Source: Blasia pusilla
Lineage: Eukaryota > Marchantiophyta > Marchantiopsida > Blasiales
Assembly (NCBI GenBank): GCA_050084515.1
Contig: CM114274.1
Location: 31,124,001-31,188,000 of the forward strand
Direction of reading: 5' to 3'
Length of the DNA: 64,000 nt
Part shown: in pieces, positions 62,387 to 64,000 of the stretch
Position numbering within the stretch: the first letter of the stretch is position 1
Layout of the letters: every line of letters begins with the position of its first letter
Program-made: the position numbers and the translations under genes
The notes under the pieces: generated by a model
The model's input: the letters and a program-made list of their open reading frames with translations, nothing else
The model's database searches: none
Told to the model about the DNA's origin: nothing

Positions 62387-62658
62387 CATCAATATCCAAT
62401 GCACAATAATCAACCATCTTCTCTACAACATGATGTCATTGAAGAATATCAATCATGTACATTCTGAACTGGATAAATTGGCCGCGTGGTGTTACAATGG
62501 GCCATGTATGCTACAGACTTAATCAATCCATCATGGGTAAGCTTTTCATAAGAACAAATAAGTGTGTTTGGGAGCAACATATCTCAATCAGATATATCGT
62601 TGTACATACTATATATACTCTCTCTATTTGTCGTCATCGATAGTTTTTTTTATCATTT

Positions 62659-62661
<3 letters not shown>

Positions 62662-62754
<93 letters not shown>

Positions 62755-62760
62755 CATACA
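62662..62760. repeat. Compound (TA)n(CA)n(CATA)n microsatellite
   Basis: A TA tract to about 62716 passes into CA repeats and then CATA repeats. Confidence 0.95.
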
Positions 62761-63500
62761 CACATCCGCCATTGGTGCAGAAATGTAGAGGCAACCGAAC
62801 AACTTGGATGTATAGAACATAGCCTCACCTAATATATAGCACTCTACCATACTACCCTAAACTCGGGCTTGCTTTTATATCAAGCCCTTCAATCGACACA
62901 TGTACCGGTCCATAAAATACATCCATCTAGAATACAAATATCCGGCTATGCCAACCTCTCTAGCCAAACGGATGAGCCAATGAATCTATGCGTCATGAGT
63001 GAAGGTAGAAAGAGTCTAAAAGACCATCTCCAAGTGCCTGGTGACTCAACTGCCTCCACCTCCATACACATGCAATCCTCAAGACTTATCTCCTTGTTTC
63101 TCATCCATCTACCCATGGATATTGACAACTAGTGTGCAACCCTTTGAGAGGGGTGGGGAGAAAGTAATTATCAAATGTATGTGTAGGACACGTGAATAGG
63201 CTAGATGGCCAAACAAAAGAACAAGGATAACTTGTAAGGGTCGTAACAAGGTTAGACAAGCATATTAGTTTCCTACCATTGCAGAAACGTTCTAGGTCTT
63301 TATTTCCTAGGGTCCCCAATAGAGTTAAGCATTACTTGAAATAAGCAAACAACTTGTATATGAACTCCATAAGATATGATGATGTCAACCCTTGCATTGA
63401 TATGAATAGAAGGTCATGCATGAGTCGACAGAGGTTGTGAATCCTTACTCCAAATACTTGCATTGTCATTTGGAAAGGTCATTTGCAAGTATGCATCATA

Positions 63501-64000
63501 TTCTATGGGAATTTCAGTTGAGTCAAGTGATTTGGACAAAAGTTTTTGCTCCTATGTACTCACACCTACATTGGCGGACTTCCACCTACGGACTACCAAC
63601 CAACTTTGATGCACACTAACAAACCACCAACTAGATCCATTCATCTACCATAGCTAGCAAAACACATTAGGATCCTCCACTATATTCACAATGACTTTGC
63701 AAGTCCCAAGAGCCACATCATAGTTATATTACAACTCCAATAAAGTCTAAAATTTACAAGTGATGCACTTGTAATTGACTCGCAAGATACAAAATCGGAC
63801 TTGCAATTTGCAACTCCAATATGGCTCAAAAGTTTTGTCTAAGAATACTCGTTTTGCGGTCATAATGGGCTTGCAACAAACTTGCAAATTTTCACAATAT
63901 TGCAGCTACACTACAAGCCAATTGCAAGTTTGACTCTCAATTAAGACGCAAAGTTCTTTGCGAGTCTAACTCATAAATTGATTTTTTAAGGAAATTTTTT
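63501..64000. other. AT-rich end with recurring ACTTGCAA motif
   Basis: No gene. CTTGCAA or its complement TTGCAAG recurs at about 63698, 63804, 63869, 63883 and 63922, with related CTTGTAA and CTCGCAA forms. The sequence runs off the window. Confidence 0.45.

Larger units (their letters stand above)
61950..63500 (+). repeat. Dispersed repeat R1, copy 2
   Basis: Collinear with 13440-14600 but lengthened by microsatellite growth at 62297-62382 and 62662-62760. Shared strings are given under copy 1. The copies share order and orientation across more than 1 kb, so they belong to one transposon family, which is not identified. Confidence 0.65.

Noticed and set aside
62562-62850. Tyr-Ile repeat proteins on both strands
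   Set aside because: Produced by the TA/CA/CATA compound microsatellite, with no independent coding signal.

Overview
This window is nuclear DNA of a land plant. The genes have many short spliced exons with GT..AG borders. The recognisable proteins are plant types: a WW-domain DEAD-box RNA helicase, a TNPO3/IPO13-like importin and a plant class-3 lipase. The rest is dominated by plant transposon families: CACTA, PIF/Harbinger, Helitron, Ty1/copia and Ty3/gypsy. Very long GA/CT microsatellites are common. The species cannot be fixed from sequence alone. A non-seed plant such as a bryophyte or lycophyte is my guess, because of the unusual Ty3 element; this is inference.

Layout. At 1-1026 (minus) lies the 5' end of a DEAD-box helicase gene that runs off the left edge. 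From about 1.5 to 22.6 kb is a repeat-rich block. It holds a 171-bp Helitron; a broken PIF/Harbinger transposase and, facing it 5 kb away, a Myb/SANT-like ORF; between them a 4.7-kb CACTA-type element with a TAT target duplication; a Ty1/copia gag remnant; and several unnamed repeats. From 25.4 to 38.7 kb is a gene island with two divergent, apparently intact genes: an importin-beta family protein (13 exons, 1026 aa, minus) and a class-3 lipase (9 exons, 563 aa, plus), about 2 kb apart. From 39 to 64 kb repeats dominate again: a degenerate Ty3-like element (43.8-50.5 kb) inserted into a tandem LTR-like repeat, two roughly 190-bp GA tracts, a six-unit satellite of 335-354 bp, another CACTA terminus, a second Helitron, a GC-richer stretch without a recognised gene (58-60.8 kb) and a second copy of a repeat also seen at 13.4-14.6 kb.

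The most notable object is the Ty3-like element. In order on the minus strand it carries gag, a zinc knuckle, an aspartic-protease-like region, a cytosine-C5 DNA methyltransferase, an integrase and a C-terminal PHD finger. I find no reverse transcriptase or RNase H. The methyltransferase still shows motif IV with the catalytic Cys, a degenerate motif VI, and motifs VIII, IX and X. Motif I is missing at a spot now occupied by a fold-back hairpin. A second, unrelated methyltransferase-like remnant (SAM-binding Pro-Gly-Asp type) lies inside the CACTA element at 6.8-7.2 kb. Two different mobile elements here therefore seem to carry DNA-methyltransferase-like sequence.

The two intact genes and the helicase look like ordinary housekeeping genes with no obvious functional link. 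Exon borders were set by reading frame, phase and splice consensus, and every phase closes in both multi-exon genes.
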